Both the position numbers and the translations under genes were made by a program. Positions 1 through 8,491 of a stretch of DNA of 64,000 bases are shown here, piece after piece (position 1 is the stretch's first letter; every line of letters starts with the position of its first letter). The notes under the pieces were generated by a model, which was not told the origin of the DNA, searched no databases, and was given only the letters and a program-made list of their open reading frames with translations. This DNA is from Kingella oralis (GTDB taxonomy: Bacteria; Pseudomonadota; Gammaproteobacteria; Burkholderiales; Neisseriaceae): contig NZ_CP059569.1 in the NCBI RefSeq assembly GCF_014054985.1, forward strand, positions 2,108,001-2,172,000. The letters are read 5' to 3'.

Positions 1-450
1 GTAAAACGCCAGCGCGCACGTTTGCTGGGCAGCCTGAATGTCCGCCAGCATGGCATCAATAATTTCATCCGTTTGCGTGAGCAAGCGCATGGCGTTGTTT
101 TCGCTCGGCGCCAGCCCCGTAACGCTGGTGGCAACATGGCTGATGCCTTGATAACGCTGCTGCATTTGGCGGTTCAGCTCGGCATTGCCATCGCCCAAAT
201 GCTGCTCGGCAAACGCGCGGTAAAACGCATTCATCTGCTCGCTGCGCTTGGCGCGCGCCGTGCCCAGCCGTGGCTCGCCAATCACAAAATACGCAATCAC
301 GCCAAACACGGGAAACACAAACAAAATGATGAGCCACGCAAACGCCGTGCCCGTATTGCGCTGCTTATACAGCACGCGAACCACGCAGGCGACTACCGCC
401 AAAACGTGCAGCCAAAGAAAGACCTGCGCCCAAGAAATATCAAAATCCAT
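1..450 (-). CDS. cls: Cardiolipin synthase (N-terminal part, runs off the window)
   Basis: Partial gene: the ATG is at 450 and the frame is open to base 1, giving 150 codons with no stop. The protein begins MDFDISWAQVFLWLHVLAVV, followed by a second hydrophobic segment and then GVIAYFVIGEPRLG. This two-helix start with a GEPRLG-like turn is the PLDc_N domain that precedes the two phospholipase D (HKD) domains of bacterial cardiolipin synthases. The HKD motifs themselves lie outside the window. The enzyme joins phosphatidylglycerol units to make cardiolipin at the inner membrane. It lies just downstream of rpsJ in the same direction but beyond a DUS hairpin, so it is probably transcribed separately. 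Family call from the N-terminus only. Confidence 0.8.
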   Translation of the reverse strand, partial: MDFDISWAQVFLWLHVLAVVACVVRVLYKQRNTGTAFAWLIILFVFPVFGVIAYFVIGEPRLGTARAKRSEQMNAFYRAFAEQHLGDGNAELNRQMQQRYQGISHVATSVTGLAPSENNAMRLLTQTDEIIDAMLADIQAAQQTCALAFY

Positions 451-514
451 GTTTACCCCGTTCAATCAATTAAATATCGGCAGCCTGAAATTCTAACCGC
501 GTTTCGTTTGCATA

Positions 515-558
515 AAAAGGCAGCCTGAAAACATCAAACCGTTTTCAGGCTGCCTTTT
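515..558 (-). terminator. Inverted DUS hairpin ending the tuf-rpsJ unit
   Basis: Two uptake sequences in opposite orientation (about 515-532 and 541-558) form a perfect 18-base stem with an 8-base loop and A/T runs on both sides. It lies 11 bases past the rpsJ stop, so it can act as the rho-independent terminator of the tuf-rpsJ transcript. This marks the end of the transcript where the rest of the S10 operon would normally follow. Confidence 0.7.
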
Positions 559-568
559 GATTCAGCGA

Positions 569-880
569 TTATTGAACTTTAATTTCAACATCCACGCCTG
601 CCGGCAAGTCCAGCTTCATCAGCGCATCGGTTGTTTTGTCGGTCCAATCCACGATGTCCATCAAGCGCAAGTGCGTGCGGATTTCCAATTGTTCACGCGA
701 AGTTTTGTTCACGTGGGGAGAGCGCAAAATGTTGAAACGCTCAATTTTAGTAGGCAAAGGAATCGGACCTTTTACTACTGCGCCCGTGCGTTTGGCGGTT
801 TCAACGATTTCTTGTGCCGAACGGTCAATCAAGCTGTAATCATACGCTTTCAAGCGGATACGGATTTTTTGGTTTGCCAT
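569..880 (-). CDS. rpsJ: 30S ribosomal protein S10 (also NusE)
   Basis: 103 residues, the full family length, starting [20 protein letters not shown] and containing the typical segments [19 protein letters not shown] and [14 protein letters not shown]10 sits in the head of the 30S subunit and, as NusE, takes part in transcription antitermination. It follows tuf by only 17 bases on the same strand, so the two are probably cotranscribed. In Neisseria and most proteobacteria rpsJ is followed by rplC and the long S10 operon. Here a terminator-like DUS hairpin and cls follow instead. Confidence 0.97.
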   Translation of the reverse strand: MANQKIRIRLKAYDYSLIDRSAQEIVETAKRTGAVVKGPIPLPTKIERFNILRSPHVNKTSREQLEIRTHLRLMDIVDWTDKTTDALMKLDLPAGVDVEIKVQ

Positions 881-897
881 CAGTCTGTATCCTCGTA

Positions 898-2082
898 TTA
901 AGCAATAATGCTAGCCACAACGCCCGCACCTACTGTGCGACCACCTTCGCGAATCGCAAAGCGCAAGCCTTCTTCCATGGCAATCGGCGCAATCAATTCA
1001 ACGGTGATGGTTACGTTTTCACCCGGCATCACCATTTCTACGCCTTCAGACAAGGTAACCGCACCCGTTACGTCAGTAGTACGGAAGTAGAATTGTGGAC
1101 GGTAGTTGGCGAAGAATGGGGTATGACGACCACCTTCTTCTTTGCTCAATACATACACTTCGGCTTTAAATTTGGTGTGAGGGGTAATGGTGCCGGGTTT
1201 TGCCAATACTTGACCGCGTTCTACTTCTTCGCGTTTGGTACCGCGCAACAATACGCCTACGTTGTCGCCTGCTTGACCTTCGTCCAGCAATTTGCGGAAC
1301 ATTTCCACGCCTGTGCACGTGGTTTTTTGGGTGTCTTTCAAGCCTACGATTTCAATCTCGTCGCCTACGTGGATAACGCCACGTTCTACACGACCTGTTA
1401 CCACGGTACCGCGACCAGAGATGGAGAATACGTCTTCAATTGGCAACAAGAAGGGTTTGTCAATGGCGCGTTCTGGGGTAGGAATGTAGCTGTCCAAAGC
1501 AGCAGCCAATTCAAAGATTTTTTCTTTGTAGGCAGCATCGCCTTCTAGGGCTTTCAAAGCTGAACCTTGTACGATTGGGCAGTCATCACCTGGGAAATCG
1601 TAGCTAGACAACAAGTCGCGGATTTCCATTTCTACTAATTCCAACAACTCAGCATCGTCCACCATGTCACATTTGTTCATAAACACGATGATGTAAGGTA
1701 CGCCTACTTGGCGGGCCAACAAGATGTGTTCACGCGTTTGGGGCATAGGACCGTCAGCAGCAGATACCACCAAGATGGCGCCGTCCATTTGCGCTGCGCC
1801 TGTAATCATGTTTTTCACATAGTCGGCGTGCCCTGGGCAGTCTACGTGTGCGTAGTGGCGAGTTTCGGTTTCGTATTCAACGTGTGCGGTGTTAATGGTA
1901 ATACCGCGTGCTTTTTCTTCGGGTGCTGCGTCAATTTGGTCGTACGCTTTGGCTGTACCGCCGAATTTTTCTGCCAAGATGGTGGTCAGGGCAGCAGTCA
2001 GAGTGGTTTTACCATGGTCAACGTGACCAATGGTGCCAACGTTTACGTGCGGTTTGCTACGTTCAAATTTTTCCTTAGCCAT
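898..2082 (-). CDS. tuf: Translation elongation factor Tu
   Basis: 394 residues, full length. The GTPase motifs are all present: GHVDHGKTT at residues 19-27 (P-loop), DCPGH near 81, NKCD near 136 and SALKAL near 174. Domains 2 and 3 follow and the protein ends [13 protein letters not shown]-Tu brings aminoacyl-tRNA to the ribosome. Codon use is less GC-biased than in the neighbouring genes, as is usual for very highly expressed genes. A good promoter lies about 100 bases upstream (see 2178-2206), so tuf leads its own unit instead of following fusA as in the usual str operon. The fusA gene is 18 kb away in this window and has no tuf behind it. Confidence 0.98.
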   Translation of the reverse strand: MAKEKFERSKPHVNVGTIGHVDHGKTTLTAALTTILAEKFGGTAKAYDQIDAAPEEKARGITINTAHVEYETETRHYAHVDCPGHADYVKNMITGAAQMDGAILVVSAADGPMPQTREHILLARQVGVPYIIVFMNKCDMVDDAELLELVEMEIRDLLSSYDFPGDDCPIVQGSALKALEGDAAYKEKIFELAAALDSYIPTPERAIDKPFLLPIEDVFSISGRGTVVTGRVERGVIHVGDEIEIVGLKDTQKTTCTGVEMFRKLLDEGQAGDNVGVLLRGTKREEVERGQVLAKPGTITPHTKFKAEVYVLSKEEGGRHTPFFANYRPQFYFRTTDVTGAVTLSEGVEMVMPGENVTITVELIAPIAMEEGLRFAIREGGRTVGAGVVASIIA

Positions 2083-2177
2083 GAGCTAAAATCCTTATAT
2101 AAAGAACGAGTAAGAGTTTATCTTACACAAAAATGAAACAGCGCGGTTGCGCCATTCCGTGAAAATTAAAACGTGCG

Positions 2178-2206
2178 ATTATCGCGGTTTTTGATAAAAA
2201 AATCAA
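2178..2206 (-). promoter_or_regulatory. Promoter of tuf-rpsJ
   Basis: On the minus strand a -35 TTGATT (2201-2206) and a -10 GATAAT (2178-2183) are separated by exactly 17 bases. It leaves a leader of nearly 90 bases before the tuf ATG. Prediction from consensus match only. Confidence 0.6.
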
Positions 2207-2248
2207 GCAGATTATTTTCAGGCTGCCTGATGCAGCAGGCAAAGAAAA

Positions 2249-2273
2249 AGCCAAGTCCTGAAAACTTGGCTTA
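2249..2273 (-). terminator. Terminator after tRNA-Lys
   Basis: Read on the minus strand, AAGCCAAGT and ACTTGGCTT flank a short loop and are followed by a T-rich run. This is a classical rho-independent terminator one base beyond the 3' end of the tRNA. It separates the tRNA from tuf. Confidence 0.75.
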
Positions 2274-2346
2274 TGGGTCGTGAGCGATTCGAACGCTCGA
2301 CCAACGGATTAAAAGTCCGCTGCTCTACCGACTGAGCTAACGACCC
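2274..2346 (-). tRNA. tRNA-Lys (TTT)
   Basis: Minus strand, 73 bases: acceptor GGGTCGT pairs with ACGACCC, the D arm reads AGCTC..GAGC, the anticodon loop CTTTTAA gives anticodon TTT, and the T arm contains GTTCGAATC. The 3' CCA is not encoded. It has its own promoter and terminator, so it is a single-gene unit. Confidence 0.95.
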
Positions 2347-2357
2347 GAGAAACGCGC

Positions 2358-2386
2358 ATTATAGGGAGGCAGCGTTATCCCGTCAA
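2358..2386 (-). promoter_or_regulatory. Promoter of tRNA-Lys
   Basis: Minus strand: -35 TTGACG (2381-2386), 17-base spacer, perfect -10 TATAAT (2358-2363), followed by a GC-rich discriminator (GCGCG) typical of stable-RNA promoters. The tRNA starts about a dozen bases downstream. Confidence 0.75.
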
Positions 2387-2465
2387 GCGTTGGCAAGAGG
2401 GCGTGGCGTGTATGGATACTATCTTATTTAATTTAAATGGAATATTGTTTATGCGCGTAGGCGAT

Positions 2466-2504
2466 AGGCAGCCTGAAACGGGAAATATCGTTTTCAGGCT
2501 GCCT
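2466..2504 (-). terminator. Inverted DUS pair after prlC
   Basis: AGGCAGCCTGAAACG and its complement form a stem followed by a T-rich run. It lies 12 bases past the prlC stop, so it can act as its terminator while supplying two uptake sequences. Confidence 0.6.
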
Positions 2505-2515
2505 TTTATCCGTAA

Positions 2516-4561
2516 TTACGCCACAAACCCACTATGCCGCAGCAAGGCATCAATGCTCGGCTCGCGCCCGCGGAAGGCTTTGAAGTTTTCCATCGCGCTG
2601 CGGCTGCCGCCCATGCTGATGATTTCGTTCCAGAACTTCGCGCCCATCGCGCGCACGTCGCCGCTTTCTTCAAAGGCAGCGTAGGCATCGGCGCTCAACA
2701 CTTCCGCCCATGCGTAGCTGTAATAGCCTGCGGAATAGCCACCGGCGAAAATGTGGCTGAAGCTGTTGGCAAAGCGGTTGTATTCGGGCGGCTGCACCAC
2801 GGCGACTTCGCGGCGCACATCCGCCAGCACCTGAGCCCAGTTTTTCAGGCTGCCTGCATCGCTTTGGCTGTAAATCAGCATGTCAAACAGCGCGAATTCC
2901 ATTTGGCGCACCAAAAACATCCCGCGCTGGAAGTTTTTTGCCGCCAGCATTTTGGCAAACAGGCTTTCGGGCAGCGGATCGCCCGTGTCTTCGTGGCTGG
3001 ACATTTCGCGCAGAACTTTGTATTCCCAAACGAAATTTTCCATAAACTGGCTGGGCAGTTCCACCGCATCCCATTCCACGCCGTTGATGCCGCTCACGCC
3101 CAATTCATTAATTTTAGTGAGCAGGTGGTGCAAGCCGTGTCCCATTTCGTGGAACAGGGTGATGATTTCGTCGTGGCTGAGCCGCGCTTCTTTGCCAGCC
3201 ACAGGCGGGGTGAAATTGCACACCAAATAGGCGGTGGGCGTTTGGATTTGCCCTTTCAGGCTGCCTGAAAGATAGCGTCTGCGCCCGCGGTAATCGTTCA
3301 TCCATGCGCCGCCGCGTTTGCCTTCGCGCGCGTATAAATCCATATACACCGCGCCGATGATTGCGCCGTCTTTTTCCAGCTCAAAATAGCGCACGTCTTC
3401 ATGCCAAACGGGCACGCTTTTTTCGCGCAGTTTCACGTCATACAAGGCTTCAATTTGGGCGAACAAGCCTGCCAAAACTTTGCTGGCAGGGAAATATTTT
3501 TTCACTTCGGTTTCGGAAAAGGCGTATTTGGCTTCGCGCAGTTTTTCGCTGACATACGCCAAATCCCATGATTGGATTTCAGGCAGCCCTAAATGCTCGG
3601 CGGCATATTGGCGCACTTCGGCTAAATCGCGCTCGGCAAAGGGTTTGGCACGTTGGGCTAAATCGCGCAGGAAGGCGAGCACTTGTGCGGGCGTTTCCGC
3701 CATTTTGGTTACTAGCGACAATTCGGCGTAATTTTGATAGCCGAGCAAACGCGCTTCTTGCAGGGCGATGGCAAGGCAGCGGTTGATGTTTTCGGTGTTG
3801 TCCCATTCGGGTTTGCCGAATTCGCTGGCGCGGGTGGCGTAGGCGCGGTACACCTGTTCGCGCAAATCGCGGTTGTCGGCGTATTGCATCACGGCGATGT
3901 AGTGCGGCATTTGCAAGCCGATTTTGTAGCCTGCTTTTTGCTCGGCGGCTGCGGCAGCCTGAAACATCGCCAGCGCATCTTCGGGCAAGCCTTTCAGGCT
4001 GCTGTCGTCTTCAAAATAAAGCGCGAAGGCATCGGTGGCGTCCAACACGTTTTGCGAAAATTGGGCGGAAAGCTGGGCGGCTTCGGTTTGCAAGGCGGCT
4101 AGTTCTGCCTGCTGCTCGGGAGGCAATTCTGCGCCGCTTAACACGAAACCGCGCAAATCGTGCGCCAATTTGGTTTGCTGCGCGGGGCTTAATTGGGCAA
4201 ATTCGGGCGATTGTTTAATCGCTTTGAAGCGGGCGTAGAGTTCAATGTCCTGCCCGATTTCGGTGAAGAACACGGTTACTTCGGGCATCAGCTCGTTATA
4301 TACGGCGCGCAACTCGGGCGTGTCCACCACCGAATTCAAATGCGCCACCACGCCCCAAATGCGCCCTACGCGCTCGGTTAAATCGGTGAGCGGTTCAACG
4401 GTGTTGAGCCAGTTGGCGGCGTTTTCAGGCTGCTGTTTAATCGCGGCGATTTGGGCGCGGGCTTCTGCCATCACGGTTTGCATGGCGGGCTTGATGTCGT
4501 CCACACGGATGGCGGCGAAATCGGGTTCGTGTTGCAGGTTGAGCAGGGTGTTGTTTTGCAT
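2516..4561 (-). CDS. prlC: Oligopeptidase A (M3 zinc metallopeptidase)
   Basis: 681 residues from the ATG at 4561, close to the usual length of E. coli PrlC. An upstream in-frame start at 4624 would add 21 residues without homology character. The zinc-binding helix HEMGHGLHH lies near residue 470, with the downstream motif that includes GVSGINGVEWDAVELPSQ and FAGGYSAGYYSYAWAEVL. The cytoplasmic enzyme degrades short peptides, including cleaved signal peptides. It stands alone, followed by a DUS hairpin. A partial DUS lies inside the coding region and one overlapping king/sim-type DUS at 3255-3269. Confidence 0.95.
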   Translation of the reverse strand: MQNNTLLNLQHEPDFAAIRVDDIKPAMQTVMAEARAQIAAIKQQPENAANWLNTVEPLTDLTERVGRIWGVVAHLNSVVDTPELRAVYNELMPEVTVFFTEIGQDIELYARFKAIKQSPEFAQLSPAQQTKLAHDLRGFVLSGAELPPEQQAELAALQTEAAQLSAQFSQNVLDATDAFALYFEDDSSLKGLPEDALAMFQAAAAAEQKAGYKIGLQMPHYIAVMQYADNRDLREQVYRAYATRASEFGKPEWDNTENINRCLAIALQEARLLGYQNYAELSLVTKMAETPAQVLAFLRDLAQRAKPFAERDLAEVRQYAAEHLGLPEIQSWDLAYVSEKLREAKYAFSETEVKKYFPASKVLAGLFAQIEALYDVKLREKSVPVWHEDVRYFELEKDGAIIGAVYMDLYAREGKRGGAWMNDYRGRRRYLSGSLKGQIQTPTAYLVCNFTPPVAGKEARLSHDEIITLFHEMGHGLHHLLTKINELGVSGINGVEWDAVELPSQFMENFVWEYKVLREMSSHEDTGDPLPESLFAKMLAAKNFQRGMFLVRQMEFALFDMLIYSQSDAGSLKNWAQVLADVRREVAVVQPPEYNRFANSFSHIFAGGYSAGYYSYAWAEVLSADAYAAFEESGDVRAMGAKFWNEIISMGGSRSAMENFKAFRGREPSIDALLRHSGFVA

Positions 4562-4735
4562 GATGGGCTTTCGGGATGGTTGAGAATAGGTTTTATCAAA
4601 TGGGGCAGATTGGGTGGATTGCAAGGGTTGAGGCAGCCTGAAAACGGTATTTCATGTTTTCAGGCTGCCTCTGCCGTTTATGCCCCGCTCCATCCCTTTC
4701 TGTTAAGATTGCGCCTTTCTTTTCGGAGCAACAAG

Positions 4736-5777
4736 ATGAGCCACAACCCCCCCCATTCCCCCAAGCCCCACCCCCGCAAGCAACGACACAGGCAAGCCTT
4801 TTTTGATTTCGCTGGCGATTGCCGTGTTGGTGTTGTTTGGCGTGTTGCATTTTCATTTTGTGGTGCTGTTTGTGAGCATTTTGATGACGTATTGCCTGAT
4901 TGAAGGCGCGAACACGATGCTGGGCAAGGCGTTGGGCGGGCGGCTGCAACACAAGCACGTTCATCTGATTTCGGCGTTGTCTATTGTGTTGGCGGTGTGC
5001 GCCATGCTGGGCATTGCGGTGTATGCGGGCTACACCAAAATCAACATCGACGAGTTTGAAGCCATGTACCACCGCCTGCCCCAGATTCTCGCGTCCTACG
5101 GCGCGGACAAATACCTGCCCGAAGGCATCAACATCGGCGAGGAAATTTCCGCGTTTTTCGCCGCCCACAGCGCAAATATTATGCAGGCTGGCAAAAAAGG
5201 CGTTACCTCGTTTGTGTACATCATCATCGGCATTATTGTGGGCATTATGCTTAAAACCCATGTGGTGCACAGCAAACAGGCGCAATACACGGGCTTTTTG
5301 TCGGCATCACTGGTGGAGCGGCTGGTAGGCTTTAAAACCTAGTTTAAAGATGTGTTTGTGGCGCAGGTGAAAATTTCCACCGTGAACACTTTACTCACCG
5401 TGCTGTATTTGTTTGTGGCGCTGCCTGCGGCGGGCATTTCGCTGCCGTTCAAAACCACGCTCACCTGCCTGGTGTTTTTTGCGGGCTTAATCCCCGTGAT
5501 TGGCAATCTGATTTCCAACACGGCGGTGGTGATTATCAGCTTGGGCAATTCGCTCACGGCGGGGATTGTGTCGCTGATATTTTTGGTGGTGATTCACAAA
5601 GCCGAGTATTTTTTGAACGCGAAAATCATCGGCGAGCAAGTGAACGCTAAAGCGTTTGAACTGCTGCTGGTGATGATTGTGTTTGAGCATTTGTTTGGCA
5701 TCGGCGGCATTGTGCTTGCGCCCGTGTGCTACGCTTATCTGAAAAAAGAGCTGATAGCGCACAAGATTATCGGTTAA
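4736..5777 (+). pseudogene. AI-2E/PerM-family membrane transporter, broken by a frameshift and an amber stop
   Basis: The pieces match a PerM/AI-2E transporter: hydrophobic N-terminal helices (ISLAIAVLVLFGVLHFHFV), a periplasmic stretch, and a C-terminal part with GLIPVIGNLISNTAVVIISL and the conserved KAEYFLNAKIIGEQVNAKA. The ATG at 4736 follows a GGAG-like site, but its frame leaves the transporter frame. Either one base too many lies in the T6 run (4799-4804) or in the C8 run (4747-4754); removing one base at either place restores the frame. A second lesion, TAG at 5340-5342, cuts the same frame between VGFKT and FKDVFVAQV. Two independent lesions make it a likely pseudogene. Family assignment from motif recall, good but not searched. 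Confidence 0.75.
4747..4754 (+). repeat. C8 homopolymer just after the start codon of the transporter gene
   Basis: Eight C residues start 11 bases into the gene. A C7 version would put the ATG at 4736 in frame with the downstream transporter. Poly-C tracts are common phase-variation switches in Neisseriaceae, but eight is short and the gene also has an internal stop. Confidence 0.4.
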
Positions 5778-5782
5778 AACGT

Positions 5783-5819
5783 TTTCAGGCTGCCTCATAC
5801 TAATAAGGCAGCCTGAAAC
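5783..5819 (+). terminator. Inverted DUS pair after the transporter pseudogene
   Basis: TTTCAGGCTGCCT (5783-5795) and AGGCAGCCTGAAA (5807-5819) form a stem with an 11-base loop, a few bases after the stop of the broken transporter. It may act as a terminator, although no long T run follows. Confidence 0.4.
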
Positions 5820-5833
5820 ACAAGGAGGGATAA

Positions 5834-6239
5834 ATGGACGAATATTTTGCCGTGTTAAAGCAATACGCCGTGTTCAGCGGGCGCGCAGGGCGCAGGGAAT
5901 ATTGGCGGTTTTCGCCGGTGCAAATAGGCATTGCCTTTTGCGCTGGCGATGTGGCTGGTGGCGGCGTTGCCCAACGAACCGGGCGACAACTTCCGCTGGC
6001 GCGATTTGGGCGCGGCGGGGCTGCCGTTTTATGTGATGATGCTCTACGCGCTGGCAACCATTGTGCCCACTTGCGCCGTTACCGTGCGCCGTTTGCACGA
6101 TGCCGATTACTCGGGCTGGTGGCTGCTGCTGGGCTTTATCCCTTATATTGGCGAAGCGGCGCTGTTTGCCCTGCTCTGCTTCAAAGGCACGGCGGGCGAC
6201 AACCGCTTTGGCGCAGCGCCTGATGAATATAGGGATTAA
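5834..6239 (+). pseudogene. DUF805 membrane protein, frameshifted
   Basis: The ATG at 5834 follows AAGGAGG by six bases. The first frame gives MDEYFAVLKQYAVFSGRAGR and REYWRF, the standard DUF805 opening, then loses meaning after IGIAF. The next frame picks up at ALAMWLVAALPNEP and continues through TVRRLHDADYSGWWLLLGFIPYIG and CFKGTAGDNRFG, the rest of a DUF805 protein. One base too many in the TTTT at 5936-5939 explains the break. Joined, the protein would be about 135 residues with several membrane helices; DUF805 has no known biochemical function. It lies next to the broken transporter. Confidence 0.75.
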
Positions 6240-6436
6240 TTGCCATTGAGGCAGCCTGAAAACCAAAATGGAACGGCGGCGTCTCGCTGCCAGATGGCTT
6301 ACAAATTGGTTTGCCGACATGGCAACGAGCCGCCGATGCGCCATCGGTTGTCGGTTTTACAAAGGTTTCAGGCTGCCTCATGGTTTGCAAAAATCTTTGC
6401 CTGAGAACAGGTTTGCGAGCTTGTGCCAAAACAAAA

Positions 6437-6468
6437 ACACGTTTTGCCACCGCATCGGCAAAACGTGT
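6437..6468. repeat. Perfect 12-base inverted repeat
   Basis: ACACGTTTTGCC (6437-6448) and GGCAAAACGTGT (6457-6468) form a perfect hairpin with an 8-base loop. It lies in the 280-base gap between the DUF805 remnant and the convergent doxX-like gene. It lacks a T run on either side and is not a DUS, so its role is unknown. Confidence 0.6.
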
Positions 6469-6521
6469 CGCTTAACGCTTATCCGGCTTGCTTGCAGGCA
6501 GCCTGAAAAAGCAAAACAATC

Positions 6522-6923
6522 TTAGCTTTTGCGCAGCACGCTATCCAGCGCATACTTACCGCCGCCCGTAAACACCAGCAGCAAGAACATCAGCGAATAC
6601 AACGCCGCCAATTCGCCGCCGTTGGTCATCGGCAGCAGCACATTGCCGCCGTGGATAAAGAAATACGCCACCGCCATTTGACCCGACAGCAAAAACGCCA
6701 CGGGGCGGGTAAACAAGCCCAAAATCAGCAACGCGCCGCCCGCCAGCTCCAACACGCCGCCCGCGCCAAACAGCGAAAACAGCGGCACCGCGCCGTGCCC
6801 ATCCGTCATGGAAACGGGAAATTCGAAAAATTTCGCCAAACCGTGTTGCAAAAACATATAGCCCGTAACCGCGCGCACCAAGCACAACGCCGCATCTTGC
6901 CAATTTTGTAAACGAGTAAACAT
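6522..6923 (-). CDS. DoxX-family membrane protein
   Basis: 133 residues with four hydrophobic segments. The signature of the family is visible in RAVTGYMFLQHGLAKFF near residue 20 and in LELAGGALLILGLFTRPVAFLLSGQMAVAYF in the middle. DoxX proteins are small inner-membrane proteins linked in some bacteria to redox and thiol stress; the exact function here is unknown. The ATG at 6923 is preceded by an AGGAAG-like site. It is a single gene between the DUF805 remnant and comF, which is divergent. Confidence 0.85.
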   Translation of the reverse strand: MFTRLQNWQDAALCLVRAVTGYMFLQHGLAKFFEFPVSMTDGHGAVPLFSLFGAGGVLELAGGALLILGLFTRPVAFLLSGQMAVAYFFIHGGNVLLPMTNGGELAALYSLMFLLLVFTGGGKYALDSVLRKS

Positions 6924-7033
6924 AGCTTTCTTCCTGTGTGAATGTTGAAACGGCGCATTATAGGGATAACTACCCGTTTAAAATAGCGCGGTTTGGCGAA
7001 CGTAGTTTTAACCATTAAGAAACCATCCGCGCT

Positions 7034-7077
7034 GCGGCAGCCTGCGTAGCGAAGCGGAGTTGCGGAGCTAAAACCGG
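7034..7077. repeat. DUS-linked GGAGCTAAAAC module (copy 1)
   Basis: A degenerate uptake sequence (GGCAGCCTGCG) is followed by AGCGAAGCGGAG and GGAGCTAAAACCGG. The same layout, DUS then GCGAAGCG then GGAGCTAAAAC, recurs at 14386, 28783, 31589, 33654 and 42078 in either orientation. Confidence 0.55.
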
Positions 7078-7159
7078 TTAGCCATTGCCGCCCGATGCAA
7101 CCCAATCCAACCCTTTGCCCTTTTCAGGCTGCCTACAACGCCCCTCGCCAAGCACCCCT

Positions 7160-7834
7160 ATGTTCCGCCCAAGCCAAAGCTGCCTCATCTGCCACGACAT
7201 TCAAGACAACGCGCTCTGCCCCGCCTGCCAAAGCGAACTGCGACGTCTCTTTCCCGATACGCGCCACCTTTGCCCGCGCTGCGGCGAAGCCAGCCTGCAC
7301 CAAGCCCTATGCGGCAACTGCCAACGCCATCCGCCGCCCTATTCCGCCTTTTGGGCGTGCGCCGAATACGCCGCCCCCATCCCCGCCCTGCTGCACGCAT
7401 GGAAACACCACGGCAACCGCCACCTCACCCCCGTGTTCGCATGGCTGCTCCAAGAAAATCCCCCGCCGTGGTTCGCCAACCAAACATTCGATGCCGTGCT
7501 CGCCATGCCCATCAGCCGCGAACGCCGCCTGCAACGCGGCTTCAACCAATGCGACAGCCTCGCCCGAACCGTTACACAACGCTACAAAATCCCCCTTTTG
7601 CCGCCCGATTCCGTGCACCGCGCGCCCAAACCGCCGCAATCCACCCTTTCCGCCGCAGAGCGCGCCCGCAACATACGCGATGCCTTTCGCGTGCGCGAGA
7701 ACGTTAAGAACTGTAAAGTTGTGATAATTGATGATGTTAGCACCACGCATTCCAGCATCGCCGAATTATCCCGCGCCCTGCTTTTAGCGGGGGCTGCCGA
7801 AGTTTTCGCCTGTGTAGTCGCGTGTAACAAGTGA
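7160..7834 (+). CDS. comF: ComF-family phosphoribosyltransferase-like competence protein
   Basis: 224 residues from the ATG at 7160; an in-frame upstream start would read through a DUS and was rejected. The N-terminus has paired cysteines (CLICHDIQDNALCPAC, then CPRCGEASLHQALCGNC), a zinc-finger-like region. The C-terminus has ERRLQRGFNQCDSLAR and KVVIIDDVSTTHSSI, the PRPP-binding loop of type I phosphoribosyltransferases. ComF supports uptake of transforming DNA through the inner membrane in competent bacteria, which fits the DUS-rich genome. Next gene trmL follows after about 100 bases. Confidence 0.92.
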   Translation: MFRPSQSCLICHDIQDNALCPACQSELRRLFPDTRHLCPRCGEASLHQALCGNCQRHPPPYSAFWACAEYAAPIPALLHAWKHHGNRHLTPVFAWLLQENPPPWFANQTFDAVLAMPISRERRLQRGFNQCDSLARTVTQRYKIPLLPPDSVHRAPKPPQSTLSAAERARNIRDAFRVRENVKNCKVVIIDDVSTTHSSIAELSRALLLAGAAEVFACVVACNK

Positions 7835-7936
7835 AAAAAGATTTGACTTACTGTTGCAAAAAGGCGCATATTGCACGGCTTGCAACGGCGCAAGTTTTGT
7901 AAAGATTGTTTATAATCAACAAATTAGGGCTAAACG

Positions 7937-8401
7937 ATGTTTACCGTTGTATTGTTTGAACCCGAAATCCCGCCCAACACGGGCAACATTATCCGCCTTT
8001 GCGCCAACACCGGCTGCGAATTGCGGTTAATCAAGCCGCTGGGGTTTCCACTGGACAGCGCGAAAATGAAGCGCGCGGGTTTGGATTACCACGAATTTTC
8101 CACGCTGATTGTGCATGAAAACCTTGCCGAATGTTTGGACACGCTCCAAGGCAAACGCATTTTCGCGCTCACCACCAAGGGCAAAAACCGCCCCGATAGC
8201 GTGGCTTTTCAGGCGGGCGATGTGTTTTTGTTCGGCCCCGAAACGCGCGGCTTGCCCGCTACGGTGTTGGACACGCTGCCTGAAAATCAGAAAATTCGTT
8301 TCCCCATGATGCCGAACAATCGCAGCATGAATTTATCCAATACCGTGGCGATTACGGTGTTTGAAGCATGGCGACAACTGGGCTACGCAGGCGGTTCATA
8401 A
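7937..8401 (+). CDS. trmL: tRNA (cytidine/uridine-34 2'-O)-methyltransferase TrmL
   Basis: 154 residues, full family length. [20 protein letters not shown] at the start and [10 protein letters not shown] plus [24 protein letters not shown] near the end are the SPOUT-class signature; the latter forms the trefoil knot that binds S-adenosylmethionine. The enzyme methylates the wobble ribose of certain leucine tRNAs. It stands between comF and rlpA on the same strand with an AT-rich gap upstream that may hold its promoter. Confidence 0.95.
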   Translation: MFTVVLFEPEIPPNTGNIIRLCANTGCELRLIKPLGFPLDSAKMKRAGLDYHEFSTLIVHENLAECLDTLQGKRIFALTTKGKNRPDSVAFQAGDVFLFGPETRGLPATVLDTLPENQKIRFPMMPNNRSMNLSNTVAITVFEAWRQLGYAGGS

Positions 8402-8491
8402 GAACCCAAAACGGCTACGCGCTCATTCCAACATAAAAGCGGTATCTGTTTAGGCTTGCAAATATCTTCAACTCAAGAACTGGAACACATT

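Noticed and set aside
2534..3268. 244-codon plus-strand frame over prlC
   Set aside because: Antisense shadow of a complete prlC gene.
4803..5342. Two separate small membrane proteins (4803-5342 and 5352-5777)
   Set aside because: They are in the same frame, separated only by one amber codon, and together make one transporter family.
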